NCBI GenBank assembly: GCA_020630525.1 | Contig: JAHDBF010000018.1 | Span: 1 to 33,864 of the forward strand | DNA: 33,864 bases | Source: Saprospiraceae bacterium | Lineage (GTDB): Bacteria > Bacteroidota > Bacteroidia > Chitinophagales > Saprospiraceae | Direction: 5' to 3' | Shown: in pieces, positions 8,585 to 17,337 of the stretch | Layout of the letters: each line of letters begins with the position of its first letter | Numbering within the stretch: the stretch's first letter is position 1 | The notes under the pieces: model-generated | What the model was told of the DNA's origin: nothing | Database searches by the model: none | What the model saw: only the letters and a program-made list of their open reading frames with translations | Program-made: the position numbers and the translations under genes

Positions 8585-10384
8585 ATGGCTGATATCATTC
8601 AGCTCCTTCCAGAATCGATTGCAAATCAAATAGCTGCCGGAGAGGTAATCCAGCGGCCAGCATCTGTCGTGAAAGAACTGCTAGAAAACGCAATAGATGC
8701 AGGATCTCAGAATATAACACTCATATTAAAAGACTCTGGAAAGACACTGATACAAGTAGTAGATGATGGAACAGGAATGTCAGAAACCGATGCCCGGATG
8801 AGCCTAGAGCGACATGCCACATCCAAGATTAAAGCGGCAAAAGAACTGTTTTCTATAACAACAATGGGTTTTAGGGGAGAAGCATTGCCCTCCATTGCTT
8901 CCATAGCACACCTTCATATAAAAACAAGAAAAGCAGACGAAGAGCTCGGTACGGAAATCATAGTACATGGTTCTATAATTAAGAGTCAGGAGTACTGCCA
9001 GACTCCACAAGGGACGACAATCACGGTAAAGAATCTATTTTTTAATGTGCCGGCGCGTAGGAAGTTTCTAAAATCAGACTCTACAGAGCTACATCATATC
9101 CTCGAAGAGTTTAAACATGTATCGATAGTACGGCCAGAGATTAGATTCCAGTTGATCCATAACGATAACGAGTTATATCATCTTCCTAAAGGAAATCTGA
9201 GACAGCGTTTGGTAGGTGTATTCGGTAAAAGTATCAACGAAAACTTGGTTCCTATTGAGGAAGAAACGGATTTTGTAAAGATCAGCGGTTATATCGCTAA
9301 ACCAGATTATGCTAAGAAAACAAGAGGTGACCAATTTCTTTTTGTAAACAAACGATTTATAAAAAGTGCATACCTCAACCATGCAATTAAGAACGGATAT
9401 GACAATCTACTCGGTGAAGACGAATTTCCATTTTACGCGCTAGACCTAACATTAAATCCAGCCAAAATTGATATAAATATTCACCCAACAAAACAAGAAA
9501 TAAAGTTTGAAGACGAGCGATTGATCTATAATATTATGCGTGTCGCGATTAAACATGCATTGGCAAAATATAGTATTTCTCCATCTTTGGATTTTGATAA
9601 AGACCTTAGCTTTGATCAAGTCTACAGCGATACTGGATCTTCTAGAGAAAGTAGCACACCTAATTTTTCTGCCGCAAATAGGATAGAACGACCTGGGAAA
9701 AAAGAAGTAGCTGCTTGGAATGATTTATACAATAGTGCTCAAGTCACTAGCCAAGATGATGCCGATCAGATGACACTGCCAAGTCATGCTTCATTACTTA
9801 TTGATGATGAAGAGCCGAATACAACAATAGATCGGATTCCGTATCAGATTCACCAAAGTTATATCATCAGTCAGATAAAAAGTGGATTTATCTTGATCGA
9901 TCAGCAAAATGCGCATGAGCGTATTATGTACGAACGATTCTTAAAAGCACTAGAAGGAAATCCGATCGGAGTACAACGACTACTGTTCCCAATAACGATA
10001 GAGGTAACTCCAGAAAAATCAGTGGTGCTCGATGCATTGTGTCAGCACTTAGAGTGTATAGGGATTAAGATAGAACCATTTGGTGGAGGTACATTTATTA
10101 TACATGGGATAACGCCAGGATTAGAATCAGAAGATTTTAATGAAGTATTGGACCGAATCATCGAACAGTATAATGACAACTTAAATTTAGATATTGGATT
10201 AAATGAAAGTTTGGCTTTATCTATGGCGACAAATGCCTCTATTAAACGAGGAAAACGATTGGATCAAGAGGAGATTCAGCATTTATTAGATGATCTTTTT
10301 GCTACTGCGAATCCATTTACTTCTCCGACAGGAAAAAAATGTTACATCACTTTTGAACTCAATGACCTAGAGAAACAGTTTTAA
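8585..10384 (+). CDS. mutL: DNA mismatch repair protein MutL
   Basis: MutL links MutS mismatch recognition to strand removal. The 599-residue protein has the GHKL ATPase motifs: ELLENAIDAGS (31-41), DDGTGMS, and TMGFRGEALPSI. A linker of low conservation (about 335-410) leads to the C-terminal dimerisation domain. The endonuclease region is atypical: the DQHA(x)2E(x)4E motif reads DQQNAHERIMYE (439-450), with His replaced by Gln; the usual ACR-type motif reads ATNASIK (548-554); and the CPHGRP metal motif is replaced by SPTGKKC (580-586). The nicking activity may therefore be lost or altered. The start is an ATG. Two rhomboid genes and an EEP-family gene follow in the same direction. Confidence 0.96.
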   Translation: MADIIQLLPESIANQIAAGEVIQRPASVVKELLENAIDAGSQNITLILKDSGKTLIQVVDDGTGMSETDARMSLERHATSKIKAAKELFSITTMGFRGEALPSIASIAHLHIKTRKADEELGTEIIVHGSIIKSQEYCQTPQGTTITVKNLFFNVPARRKFLKSDSTELHHILEEFKHVSIVRPEIRFQLIHNDNELYHLPKGNLRQRLVGVFGKSINENLVPIEEETDFVKISGYIAKPDYAKKTRGDQFLFVNKRFIKSAYLNHAIKNGYDNLLGEDEFPFYALDLTLNPAKIDINIHPTKQEIKFEDERLIYNIMRVAIKHALAKYSISPSLDFDKDLSFDQVYSDTGSSRESSTPNFSAANRIERPGKKEVAAWNDLYNSAQVTSQDDADQMTLPSHASLLIDDEEPNTTIDRIPYQIHQSYIISQIKSGFILIDQQNAHERIMYERFLKALEGNPIGVQRLLFPITIEVTPEKSVVLDALCQHLECIGIKIEPFGGGTFIIHGITPGLESEDFNEVLDRIIEQYNDNLNLDIGLNESLALSMATNASIKRGKRLDQEEIQHLLDDLFATANPFTSPTGKKCYITFELNDLEKQF

Positions 10385-10478
10385 TATTATTGTGTTATAA
10401 ATAAAGCGTAGTATTTTTTTATCAAGAATAACTACGTCCAATATTTTACAAAATAGTAAAGCTAGGTAAAGAGAAAAT

Positions 10479-11051
10479 ATGAATAATTTAACGCCAGTCA
10501 TTCAGAAACTAATCATCGCTAATGTGGCGATTTTTGTTCTGTTTAGCATATTTCCTGATTACAAGCCGTATTTACTTATATATCCTTTTGGAACAGAATA
10601 TTTTAAGCCTTTCCAACTGGTGACATATATGTTTTTACATGGCGGTATTGGGCATTTATTGATGAATATGTTGGGTCTATTCTTTTTAGGTCCTTACTTA
10701 GAAAGGGCGTTAGGTGCTGAGAAATTTTTGATTCTATACTTGGCATCAGGTTTATTGGCTGGCGTTGCGCAAATGACATTGACGGGACATCCCGGATTAG
10801 GTGCGTCAGGAGCAGTATATGGCGTGTTAATAGGATTTGCAGTTATGTTTCCCAATGTAAAATTGATGTTTTTATTCATTCCATATCCGATTAGAGCGAT
10901 TTATATGGCTATTGGGATTGTATGTTATGATTTATTTTTTGGATTGGCCAATATCAATGATGGCATTGGTCATTTTGCGCATTTGGGTGGCGCGTTGATG
11001 GGATTTATCTTAATTATGCTATGGAAACCGAAAATTAATAGGTGGAATTAA
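10479..11051 (+). CDS. Rhomboid family intramembrane serine protease (first of two)
   Basis: Rhomboids cut transmembrane helices within the membrane. This compact 190-residue copy has six predicted membrane helices and all expected active-site features: HGGIGHLLMN with Asn63 of the oxyanion region, the GASG motif with nucleophile Ser110, and HFAHLGG with catalytic His168. It therefore looks active. There is no extra cytosolic domain. It lies 94 bases after mutL and 31 bases before a second rhomboid gene, so the two are probably co-transcribed. The substrate is unknown. Confidence 0.92.
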   Translation: MNNLTPVIQKLIIANVAIFVLFSIFPDYKPYLLIYPFGTEYFKPFQLVTYMFLHGGIGHLLMNMLGLFFLGPYLERALGAEKFLILYLASGLLAGVAQMTLTGHPGLGASGAVYGVLIGFAVMFPNVKLMFLFIPYPIRAIYMAIGIVCYDLFFGLANINDGIGHFAHLGGALMGFILIMLWKPKINRWN

Positions 11052-11082
11052 TAGAAGATCATATATTTGTATTTATTATAAT

Positions 11083-11988
11083 ATGTTTCAATCTATAATA
11101 GACGATATTAAGTTACAATTGAATTCTGGTAATACCTTAACCAGGATAATATTGATAAATATAGCTGTGTATGTATTTGTCAATATTCTATTTGTGTTTA
11201 CCTCATTTGGAGCAGCTTCTGGTATCTATGCTCAGATTATAAAAGTGCTAGCGATACCATCTGCATTTCCTGATGTATTGATCTATGCATGGACTTGGGT
11301 AACGCATATGTTTTTGCACGAGGGTTTTTGGCACCTGCTTTGGAACATGGTATTGTTGTATTGGTTTGGAAGGATTGTTGGTGATTTTCTAGGCGATGAT
11401 CGGGTATTGCCAATATATCTTTTGGGAGGATTAACAGGTGCATTGTTTTATGTGCTGTCAGCAAATTTTATTCCCGGAGGAGGAAGTGCAATGGCATTAG
11501 GCGCATCCGCAGCGGTCATGGCAATGATGATGACAGCAGCGTCTATCTCTCCAAATTATGTGTTCCATCTTTTGTTACTTGGTCCTGTAAAGATCAAATA
11601 TATCGCTATTGTAATTCTGTTTCTGGATGTGATAGGTACTGCGTCAAATGTAAATACAGGCGGACACTGGGGTCACCTAGGAGGCGCTTTCTTTGGATGG
11701 ATATATGTCAATCGGTTACACGCTGGGATGGACTTAACAGGTTGGTTACAAGCATTAATCCAACGGTTTGGCTCTAATAATCAAGTACCAATATTCCAAC
11801 AAAAAAGAAAACGTGTCCCAATGGAAGTGGTGTACAACCGAAACGCATCAAACATACAAATCGAATCAGAACCATCTATTGATTTCCAAGAGAAACTGGA
11901 TGATATACTAGATAAAATAAACGAAAAAGGAATTGACCATCTTACGAGTGAAGAAAAAGAATTTTTAGAAAATGCCAGTAAAAAGTAG
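11083..11988 (+). CDS. Rhomboid family intramembrane serine protease (second), with C-terminal soluble domain
   Basis: This 301-residue rhomboid has catalytic Ser142 in GASA, Asn88 in HLLWNM and His198 in GHWGHLGG, so the Ser-His dyad is complete. It differs from the neighbouring copy by a longer N-terminus and a hydrophilic C-terminal domain (about 225-301). That domain ends in a helical pair (DDILDKINEKGIDHLTSEEK) resembling the DUF6576-type tail seen on Bacteroidota rhomboids. The tail may bind a partner (inference). The TAG stop is followed immediately by the ATG of the EEP-family gene with no spacer, implying translational coupling. Confidence 0.92.
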   Translation: MFQSIIDDIKLQLNSGNTLTRIILINIAVYVFVNILFVFTSFGAASGIYAQIIKVLAIPSAFPDVLIYAWTWVTHMFLHEGFWHLLWNMVLLYWFGRIVGDFLGDDRVLPIYLLGGLTGALFYVLSANFIPGGGSAMALGASAAVMAMMMTAASISPNYVFHLLLLGPVKIKYIAIVILFLDVIGTASNVNTGGHWGHLGGAFFGWIYVNRLHAGMDLTGWLQALIQRFGSNNQVPIFQQKRKRVPMEVVYNRNASNIQIESEPSIDFQEKLDDILDKINEKGIDHLTSEEKEFLENASKK

Positions 11989-13023
11989 ATGCTCAAAAAG
12001 TTTATTTATTTCCTAAACATCATCGCTGCTTTAGGATTACTTACTTCTTATCTTTCTCCATTTATTGATCCGACTTTAAATAGTTACTTGCCACTTTTTG
12101 GTCTTGTTTTTCCCGTTTTTATTTTTGTGAATTTCCTTTTTCCGATTTATTGGATTATAAAAAAGGAGTACAAACGTAGTTTTCTTTCTATCTTATTTTT
12201 ACTTTTTGGAATATTTGCCATACTCAGAACTTTACAGTTTAATAATAAATCCTCATTAGAAAAGCATGGTATTGACATCATGTCATATAATGTCCGTGGT
12301 ATACATATGGCTGCCTCTAATAAAGCGGATGTAAAAAAGGTCAATAAATTTATTGAAGAAAATAATGAAGTAGAGATATTCTGTATTCAAGAAAAAAGAA
12401 AAAATGAAAAAAGCGTTTTCAGCAAAGTATTGAATAATCTTTACAAAGCAGAAAGCAATTTCGGAACAGCGATTTACTCTAGATTACCGATAGTAAATAA
12501 AGGCATCGTCAAGATAAATGGCAATACCAAAGAAGCAATCTGGGCAGACATAAAAACCAATTCTGGTCAATTGATAAGAGTATATAGTTTTCATCTTAGT
12601 TCGAATAGAATTAGCAGCGCGACAGATGAGATCATCAAAAAAGCCAAACTCAATGACAAGAAAACATGGTATGGAATCAAGTCTTTGTTTGGAAAATACT
12701 CCTATTACGCAATAAAAAGAAAGGAGCAAATCGATATTTTAAATGACCATATTAAAAAATCTCCACACCCAGTAATATTGGCTGGAGACCTAAATGATGT
12801 CCCACAATCCTATGCATACAGAGCAATATCACAAAATAAAAATGACAGTTTTATAGAGAAAGGATCTGCTATGGGAAATACCTTCGGAGAGAAAATAGCT
12901 TTATTGAGAATAGATTATATTTTTCCACAAAAAATATTCGAAGTACAATCACATAAAGTATTAAAATCAGATTTTTCTGATCATTATCCCATCGTTTGCC
13001 GACTTTCTTATCCTAAATCCTAA
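11989..13023 (+). CDS. Membrane-anchored endonuclease/exonuclease/phosphatase family protein
   Basis: This 344-residue protein starts with three hydrophobic segments (about 4-24, 29-51 and 61-78). They are followed by an EEP (DNase I-like) domain: MSYNVRGIH, CIQE with the metal-binding Glu, VYSFHLSS with His, AGDLNDVP with the Asp/Asn pair, RIDYIF, and SDHYPI with the catalytic Asp-His. The fold covers nucleases, sphingomyelinases and inositol phosphatases, so the substrate cannot be named. With membrane segments at the N-terminus, a lipid or extracytoplasmic phosphodiester substrate is as plausible as DNA. It abuts the second rhomboid gene with zero spacing. Confidence 0.87.
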   Translation: MLKKFIYFLNIIAALGLLTSYLSPFIDPTLNSYLPLFGLVFPVFIFVNFLFPIYWIIKKEYKRSFLSILFLLFGIFAILRTLQFNNKSSLEKHGIDIMSYNVRGIHMAASNKADVKKVNKFIEENNEVEIFCIQEKRKNEKSVFSKVLNNLYKAESNFGTAIYSRLPIVNKGIVKINGNTKEAIWADIKTNSGQLIRVYSFHLSSNRISSATDEIIKKAKLNDKKTWYGIKSLFGKYSYYAIKRKEQIDILNDHIKKSPHPVILAGDLNDVPQSYAYRAISQNKNDSFIEKGSAMGNTFGEKIALLRIDYIFPQKIFEVQSHKVLKSDFSDHYPIVCRLSYPKS

Positions 13024-13095
13024 CTTTATATTCATGAATAAATGCAACATAATTTGCTTAACATCATTGTTGTATTGTACAAAGAATAACACATT

Positions 13096-15549
13096 TTGCT
13101 ACAAGAAGAATCTAATATCTATGCAGAGGTAATATTGCCACTAGCGGTAAAAACCAATTACAGCTATAAGGTGCCTGACGAACTTAAAGATAATGTCATC
13201 TTTGGTGTTAGGGTAGAAGTGCCATTGCGTAATAAGCTATATGCAGGTATAGTCGCTTCGGTATCAGATGTAGCTCCAGATACTACATTTAAACTCAGGA
13301 ATATCCGAAGCGTATTAGACGAAAAAGCCATCATTGATACTAGGCAACTAAAGTTATGGAAGTGGATGGCAAAATATTATTGTTGTACGATCGGTGAGGT
13401 GATGAATATGGTCTTACCTTCTGGCTTAAAGCTAAATAGTGAGACCAAACTAAAAGTCGCAGAAGACTATCAAGTAAAAATAGACCAGTTACCCGAAAAG
13501 GAATTTCTACTTGCAGAAGCAATCGCCATCCAAAAAGAGATAAGTATAGAAACCGCAAGAGAAATTCTCCAGCAAAAAACCGTGATTCCCTATATACGCG
13601 CTTTGATAGATAAACGCGTAATTGATGTCGAAGAAGAGCTCATCAGTAAGTATAAAGTTAAGTATGAAGATTTTGTATGTATCACACAAGAGCCAACCGA
13701 AACTTTCCGTCAAGAAGCATATGAGCAATGTGACAGATCCGAGAAACAACAACGGGTTTTAGACAGTTATTTTGAGTTATATCCAGAAGATGCTTGGATT
13801 CCAAAATTGATGTTAAATCACATCGCAAGTACAGATAGTTCTGTGATCAAAGCCTTGATAAAAAAAGGCATTTTCAAATTAGAGAAAAGAGAAGTTACAA
13901 GACTTAAAGAATATAATGGAGACGTCACAGCTGCACCTCCGTTATCAGAAGATCAGAAAGTAGCAGTGTCAGAGATTAATCAACTTAATAAACAAGTAGA
14001 TCATATCCTTCTTTTTGGCGTTACAGGCAGTGGAAAAACTAGAGTCTACATTGAGATAATAGAACAAGTGCTGGCAGAGGGTAAACAAGTATTGTATTTA
14101 CTTCCTGAGATTGCTTTGACAACGCAATTGGTCCGTAGACTTCAGAAAGTCTTTGGGGATAAAATCAGTTTATATCATTCCAAATTAAACAATAACGCAA
14201 GGGTAGAATTGTATCATGCAGCGGCAGAAGGTAAACCTATTTTTATGGGTGCACGTTCTTCTTTATTTTTGCCATTCAAAGATCTGGGGTTAATCATTGT
14301 TGACGAAGAACATGATCCATCATTTAAACAAAACGATCCAGCTCCGAGATATAACGCCAGAGATACTGCCATCTTTCTATCAAGAATTTATAATGCTAAA
14401 GTAATCTTAGGTTCTGCAACGCCATCACTAGAGTCATTTGTAAATGCGATCGAAGGCAAATATGGTTTAGTAAAAATGCTTAAGCGTCACGGAAAATCTA
14501 CCTTGCCTAAAATAGAATTGGTAGATTTACGTAAGTCTTATAAGGCCAAGGAAATGCAATCGCACTTTAGTAAGGAGCTAATAGATGGTATCGTGACTGC
14601 TTTAAGTAAAAAAGAACAAGTGCTCTTGTTTCAAAATCGCAGAGGCTACGCACACACCCTCCGTTGCCCAAACTGTGAATGGCATGTAGAATGTCCAAAT
14701 TGTGATGTGTCAATGACTGTGCATCAATACTTTCACGAACTAAGGTGTCACTATTGCGGTTCGAGATCTAAGTTGTATGACTCATGTCCAGAATGTGGAA
14801 ATGGGAAATTGACTAAACTAGGTTTTGGTACTGAAAAAATCGAAGTAGAGCTACAACGATTAATGCCATCTGCAAGAATAGCCAGACTGGATTTTGACAC
14901 AGCAAAAACCAAAGCTGCTTATGATCGAATATTAACAGATTTTGATTTACACAAAGTTGATATCTTGGTTGGAACGCAGATGATTACTAAAGGATTGGAT
15001 TTTGACAATATATCGTTAGTCGGTGTTTTACTTGCTGATAAGAGTTTGTTTTTTCCTGATTTTCGTGCCAACGAGAGGTCAATACAATTGTTTACTCAAG
15101 TGGCAGGAAGAGCGGGTAGAAGAGAGAAAAAAGGTAAGGTGGTTTTACAGACATTTACACCAGATCATCCAGTAATTACAGAAACCATAAATCACGATAT
15201 CAAAGGTTTTTATGATAGAGAGTTAAAGGAGAGAAAAGATTTTCTATATCCACCATTTTATCGATTGATAAACCTCACACTAAAACATAAAGATCCAAAA
15301 GTATTGAACGCTGGAGCGAAAGAATTGGCTAAGTTGTTAAAAGAGAAGTTAGGGCGTAGGGTGCTAGGACCTACACCTCCAGGAATCAGTAGAATCCGTG
15401 GACTGTTTATCGAGCAAATTATGATAAAACTAGAAAAAGACACAAAAACCATAGCACAGATAAAGTTGATTTTGCAACACTGTATCGCTTATGTAAAACA
15501 ACATAAGTCCTTTAAATCTATACGCACTATCATTGACGTAGACCCATAG
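13096..15549 (+). CDS. priA: Primosomal protein N' (replication restart helicase PriA)
   Basis: PriA recognises stalled forks and D-loops and reloads the replicative helicase. The 817-residue protein has an N-terminal DNA-binding domain, a Walker A GVTGSGKT (308-315), and Walker B DEEHD (403-407). Eight zinc-binding Cys follow in pairs (524/527, 533/536, 551/554, 564/567), with helicase motifs TKGLDFDN and QVAGRAGR further on. The start is inferred to be TTG: in the same frame a TAA stands only three codons upstream, and no ATG or GTG lies between. An ATT just before it is a less likely alternative. It is convergent with the DUF2851 gene, with two bases between them. Confidence 0.95.
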   Translation: MLQEESNIYAEVILPLAVKTNYSYKVPDELKDNVIFGVRVEVPLRNKLYAGIVASVSDVAPDTTFKLRNIRSVLDEKAIIDTRQLKLWKWMAKYYCCTIGEVMNMVLPSGLKLNSETKLKVAEDYQVKIDQLPEKEFLLAEAIAIQKEISIETAREILQQKTVIPYIRALIDKRVIDVEEELISKYKVKYEDFVCITQEPTETFRQEAYEQCDRSEKQQRVLDSYFELYPEDAWIPKLMLNHIASTDSSVIKALIKKGIFKLEKREVTRLKEYNGDVTAAPPLSEDQKVAVSEINQLNKQVDHILLFGVTGSGKTRVYIEIIEQVLAEGKQVLYLLPEIALTTQLVRRLQKVFGDKISLYHSKLNNNARVELYHAAAEGKPIFMGARSSLFLPFKDLGLIIVDEEHDPSFKQNDPAPRYNARDTAIFLSRIYNAKVILGSATPSLESFVNAIEGKYGLVKMLKRHGKSTLPKIELVDLRKSYKAKEMQSHFSKELIDGIVTALSKKEQVLLFQNRRGYAHTLRCPNCEWHVECPNCDVSMTVHQYFHELRCHYCGSRSKLYDSCPECGNGKLTKLGFGTEKIEVELQRLMPSARIARLDFDTAKTKAAYDRILTDFDLHKVDILVGTQMITKGLDFDNISLVGVLLADKSLFFPDFRANERSIQLFTQVAGRAGRREKKGKVVLQTFTPDHPVITETINHDIKGFYDRELKERKDFLYPPFYRLINLTLKHKDPKVLNAGAKELAKLLKEKLGRRVLGPTPPGISRIRGLFIEQIMIKLEKDTKTIAQIKLILQHCIAYVKQHKSFKSIRTIIDVDP

Positions 15550-15551
15550 CG

Positions 15552-16871
15552 TTATACTTGTTGTTTATTCATTATTCTGTTTCCTATAGTACACTGTAGA
15601 CACTTAAATTTATCGCAATAGTTTTGTTTTAATTCTATTAATCCTTGGCTATGTGCTGCAGATTTTGAATTAATACCGAGTGAATTCCAGTTTCTGATAA
15701 TTTTATTTTTTTCCGACTTTAGAATTTGTAATATGTTTATTGCGCGATCAATATACTTTTCTTCTTTTTTAATTTTTCCATAAGCGAATAGGGTAGGAAC
15801 AATGACATTTATTATGATTACTTCAATAGTAGATTTGCCAATTTTTTTAACCATCTTTTTGCTTTCCACATCTAGCCGATAATGCGTGTCCCAATATGCA
15901 CTAGCAGAAATGTCTAATAAATTATATATCTCTTTAATATCTACTGACTGGATTATCTGACTAAATATCCTTCCTTGTTTGTGAATTAATTTGGCAAGTT
16001 GCGCTAGTCTCACAGTAGGAAAACTAGAAGGCCTTAATTTAGAAAACTTCCACTCTACTGCATTGATGTTTTGGAGTTTGTATTTCTTTTTTAGAAACGA
16101 ATATTCTAAGGATAACGCTGTGCAGTATGAGTCAACGGGATTATTGAGTAATCCAGCTTGACCAAACAACAATGCTTCTATTTGTGGTAATTGATTCCGA
16201 TGTTTTAATAGGATGTCAAGAGGTGTATTATTCATTATGTTTTTAAATGGAATGCTATTGATATTTTGACCAAAGTATTTTGCCATTTCCATATAACAAA
16301 CTAAATCCCAATTGTTGTTACTGTCAGATAATGCTTCCGTAATTCTAATTGTTTTCTTTTCTAATCGCTCGATGGTTAACCGCTCAATCCATAGTTTAAT
16401 CAAAAATTCATTTACAGTAGAAATTAACTTTTGACAAGGTATCCAGTCACTATTAAACATCATGTGTTGATATTTATCAATCATCTCTTGATTAATACGA
16501 TCCTTAAGTTCTAAGCATGGAATGGGTTCGCCAGTTGGATACAATATTCTTTTATCTGCATGATAAACCACATGTAAAATAACGTTATTATATGCTTGGT
16601 TTTTGGAGTGGGTATGTGCGATCCATTCTGATGCAGATTTATGAATCTCAATATGACCAAGCCAAGTCTTATTGCCAATTTTTATTTTGGCATCTAGGAA
16701 ATCTGGTCCTTCATCTACATTCAGTTTTCCGCCATCAATGATTTGGATGGGTTTATTGTCTACCGTCATTAGTGAATGTAGATTAAATTTTTTAAAGCGC
16801 CAGATGTATTGAAGTAGATCTTCTTTAAAAGGAAAATTAGGCTTTGATTCTTGTGAATGTTTTGAACACAT
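15552..16871 (-). CDS. DUF2851 family protein
   Basis: This is a 439-residue protein when started at the ATG at 16871; an in-frame ATG at 16892 would add seven residues and increase the overlap with folA from 35 to 56 bases. Family hallmarks are the N-terminal LLQYIWRFKKFN, the GGKLNVDEGPDFLDAKI and GHIEIHKSASEW segments (an acidic/His-rich core reminiscent of nuclease folds, inference), and four spaced Cys at the end (CDKFKCLQC and one before). Proteins of this family are widespread in Bacteroidota and have no established function. It is the last gene of the mreB-to-folA transcript and meets priA head-on. Confidence 0.85.
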   Translation of the reverse strand: MCSKHSQESKPNFPFKEDLLQYIWRFKKFNLHSLMTVDNKPIQIIDGGKLNVDEGPDFLDAKIKIGNKTWLGHIEIHKSASEWIAHTHSKNQAYNNVILHVVYHADKRILYPTGEPIPCLELKDRINQEMIDKYQHMMFNSDWIPCQKLISTVNEFLIKLWIERLTIERLEKKTIRITEALSDSNNNWDLVCYMEMAKYFGQNINSIPFKNIMNNTPLDILLKHRNQLPQIEALLFGQAGLLNNPVDSYCTALSLEYSFLKKKYKLQNINAVEWKFSKLRPSSFPTVRLAQLAKLIHKQGRIFSQIIQSVDIKEIYNLLDISASAYWDTHYRLDVESKKMVKKIGKSTIEVIIINVIVPTLFAYGKIKKEEKYIDRAINILQILKSEKNKIIRNWNSLGINSKSAAHSQGLIELKQNYCDKFKCLQCTIGNRIMNKQQV

Positions 16872-17337
16872 AATTATGAGGATTCTTCTCATCTTTTAAG
16901 TGTCGTTCTTCATTGATAAGTAACCAGTTTTTAGGATCTATTTCTGGAAAAAATATATCAGGGTTTTCTACATCTAGATCTACTTCTGTAAGATATAGTT
17001 TTTCCCAGAGGTCTTTAGTTTGATTGTAGATTTCTCCACCTCCGATGATAAACACTTCTTTTTCTCCATTTTCATATGCCAGTTTTAGTGCTTCTTGGAT
17101 CGAATGTGCGACTAGGCAATTAGAAATAATGAAAAATGGGTCTCTAGTAAGTACGATATTTGTACGTTTAGGAAGTGGTCTACCGATAGAATAGTAGCAT
17201 TTTCTTCCCATGATAATATGGTGACCAGTGGTTACTTTTTTAAAGTATTTAAGATCGGCAGGAAGGTACCAAGGTATGTCATTGTCTTTTCCAATGGCTC
17301 TATTGTTATCTGTGGCTACAATACAAGAAATGATCAT
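16837..17337 (-). CDS. folA: Dihydrofolate reductase
   Basis: FolA reduces dihydrofolate to tetrahydrofolate with NADPH, feeding thymidylate and one-carbon metabolism; it is the trimethoprim target. The 166-residue protein has the active-site acid Asp28 in LPADLKYF, the adjacent IPWYLP loop, GRKCYYSIGRPLP and the NADPH-binding FIIGGGEIYNQ. Its ATG overlaps the TGA of the PBP2 gene (ATGA, 4-base overlap), so it is translationally coupled to cell-wall genes. Many Bacteroidota have rodA at this operon position. Its 3' end overlaps the DUF2851 gene start. Confidence 0.96.
   Translation of the reverse strand: MIISCIVATDNNRAIGKDNDIPWYLPADLKYFKKVTTGHHIIMGRKCYYSIGRPLPKRTNIVLTRDPFFIISNCLVAHSIQEALKLAYENGEKEVFIIGGGEIYNQTKDLWEKLYLTEVDLDVENPDIFFPEIDPKNWLLINEERHLKDEKNPHNYVFKTFTRIKA

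Noticed and set aside
10407-10436. Terminator-like pairing CGTAGT/ACTACG after mutL
   Set aside because: The stem is only six pairs with a bulge, and the T-run lies inside the loop rather than after the stem.
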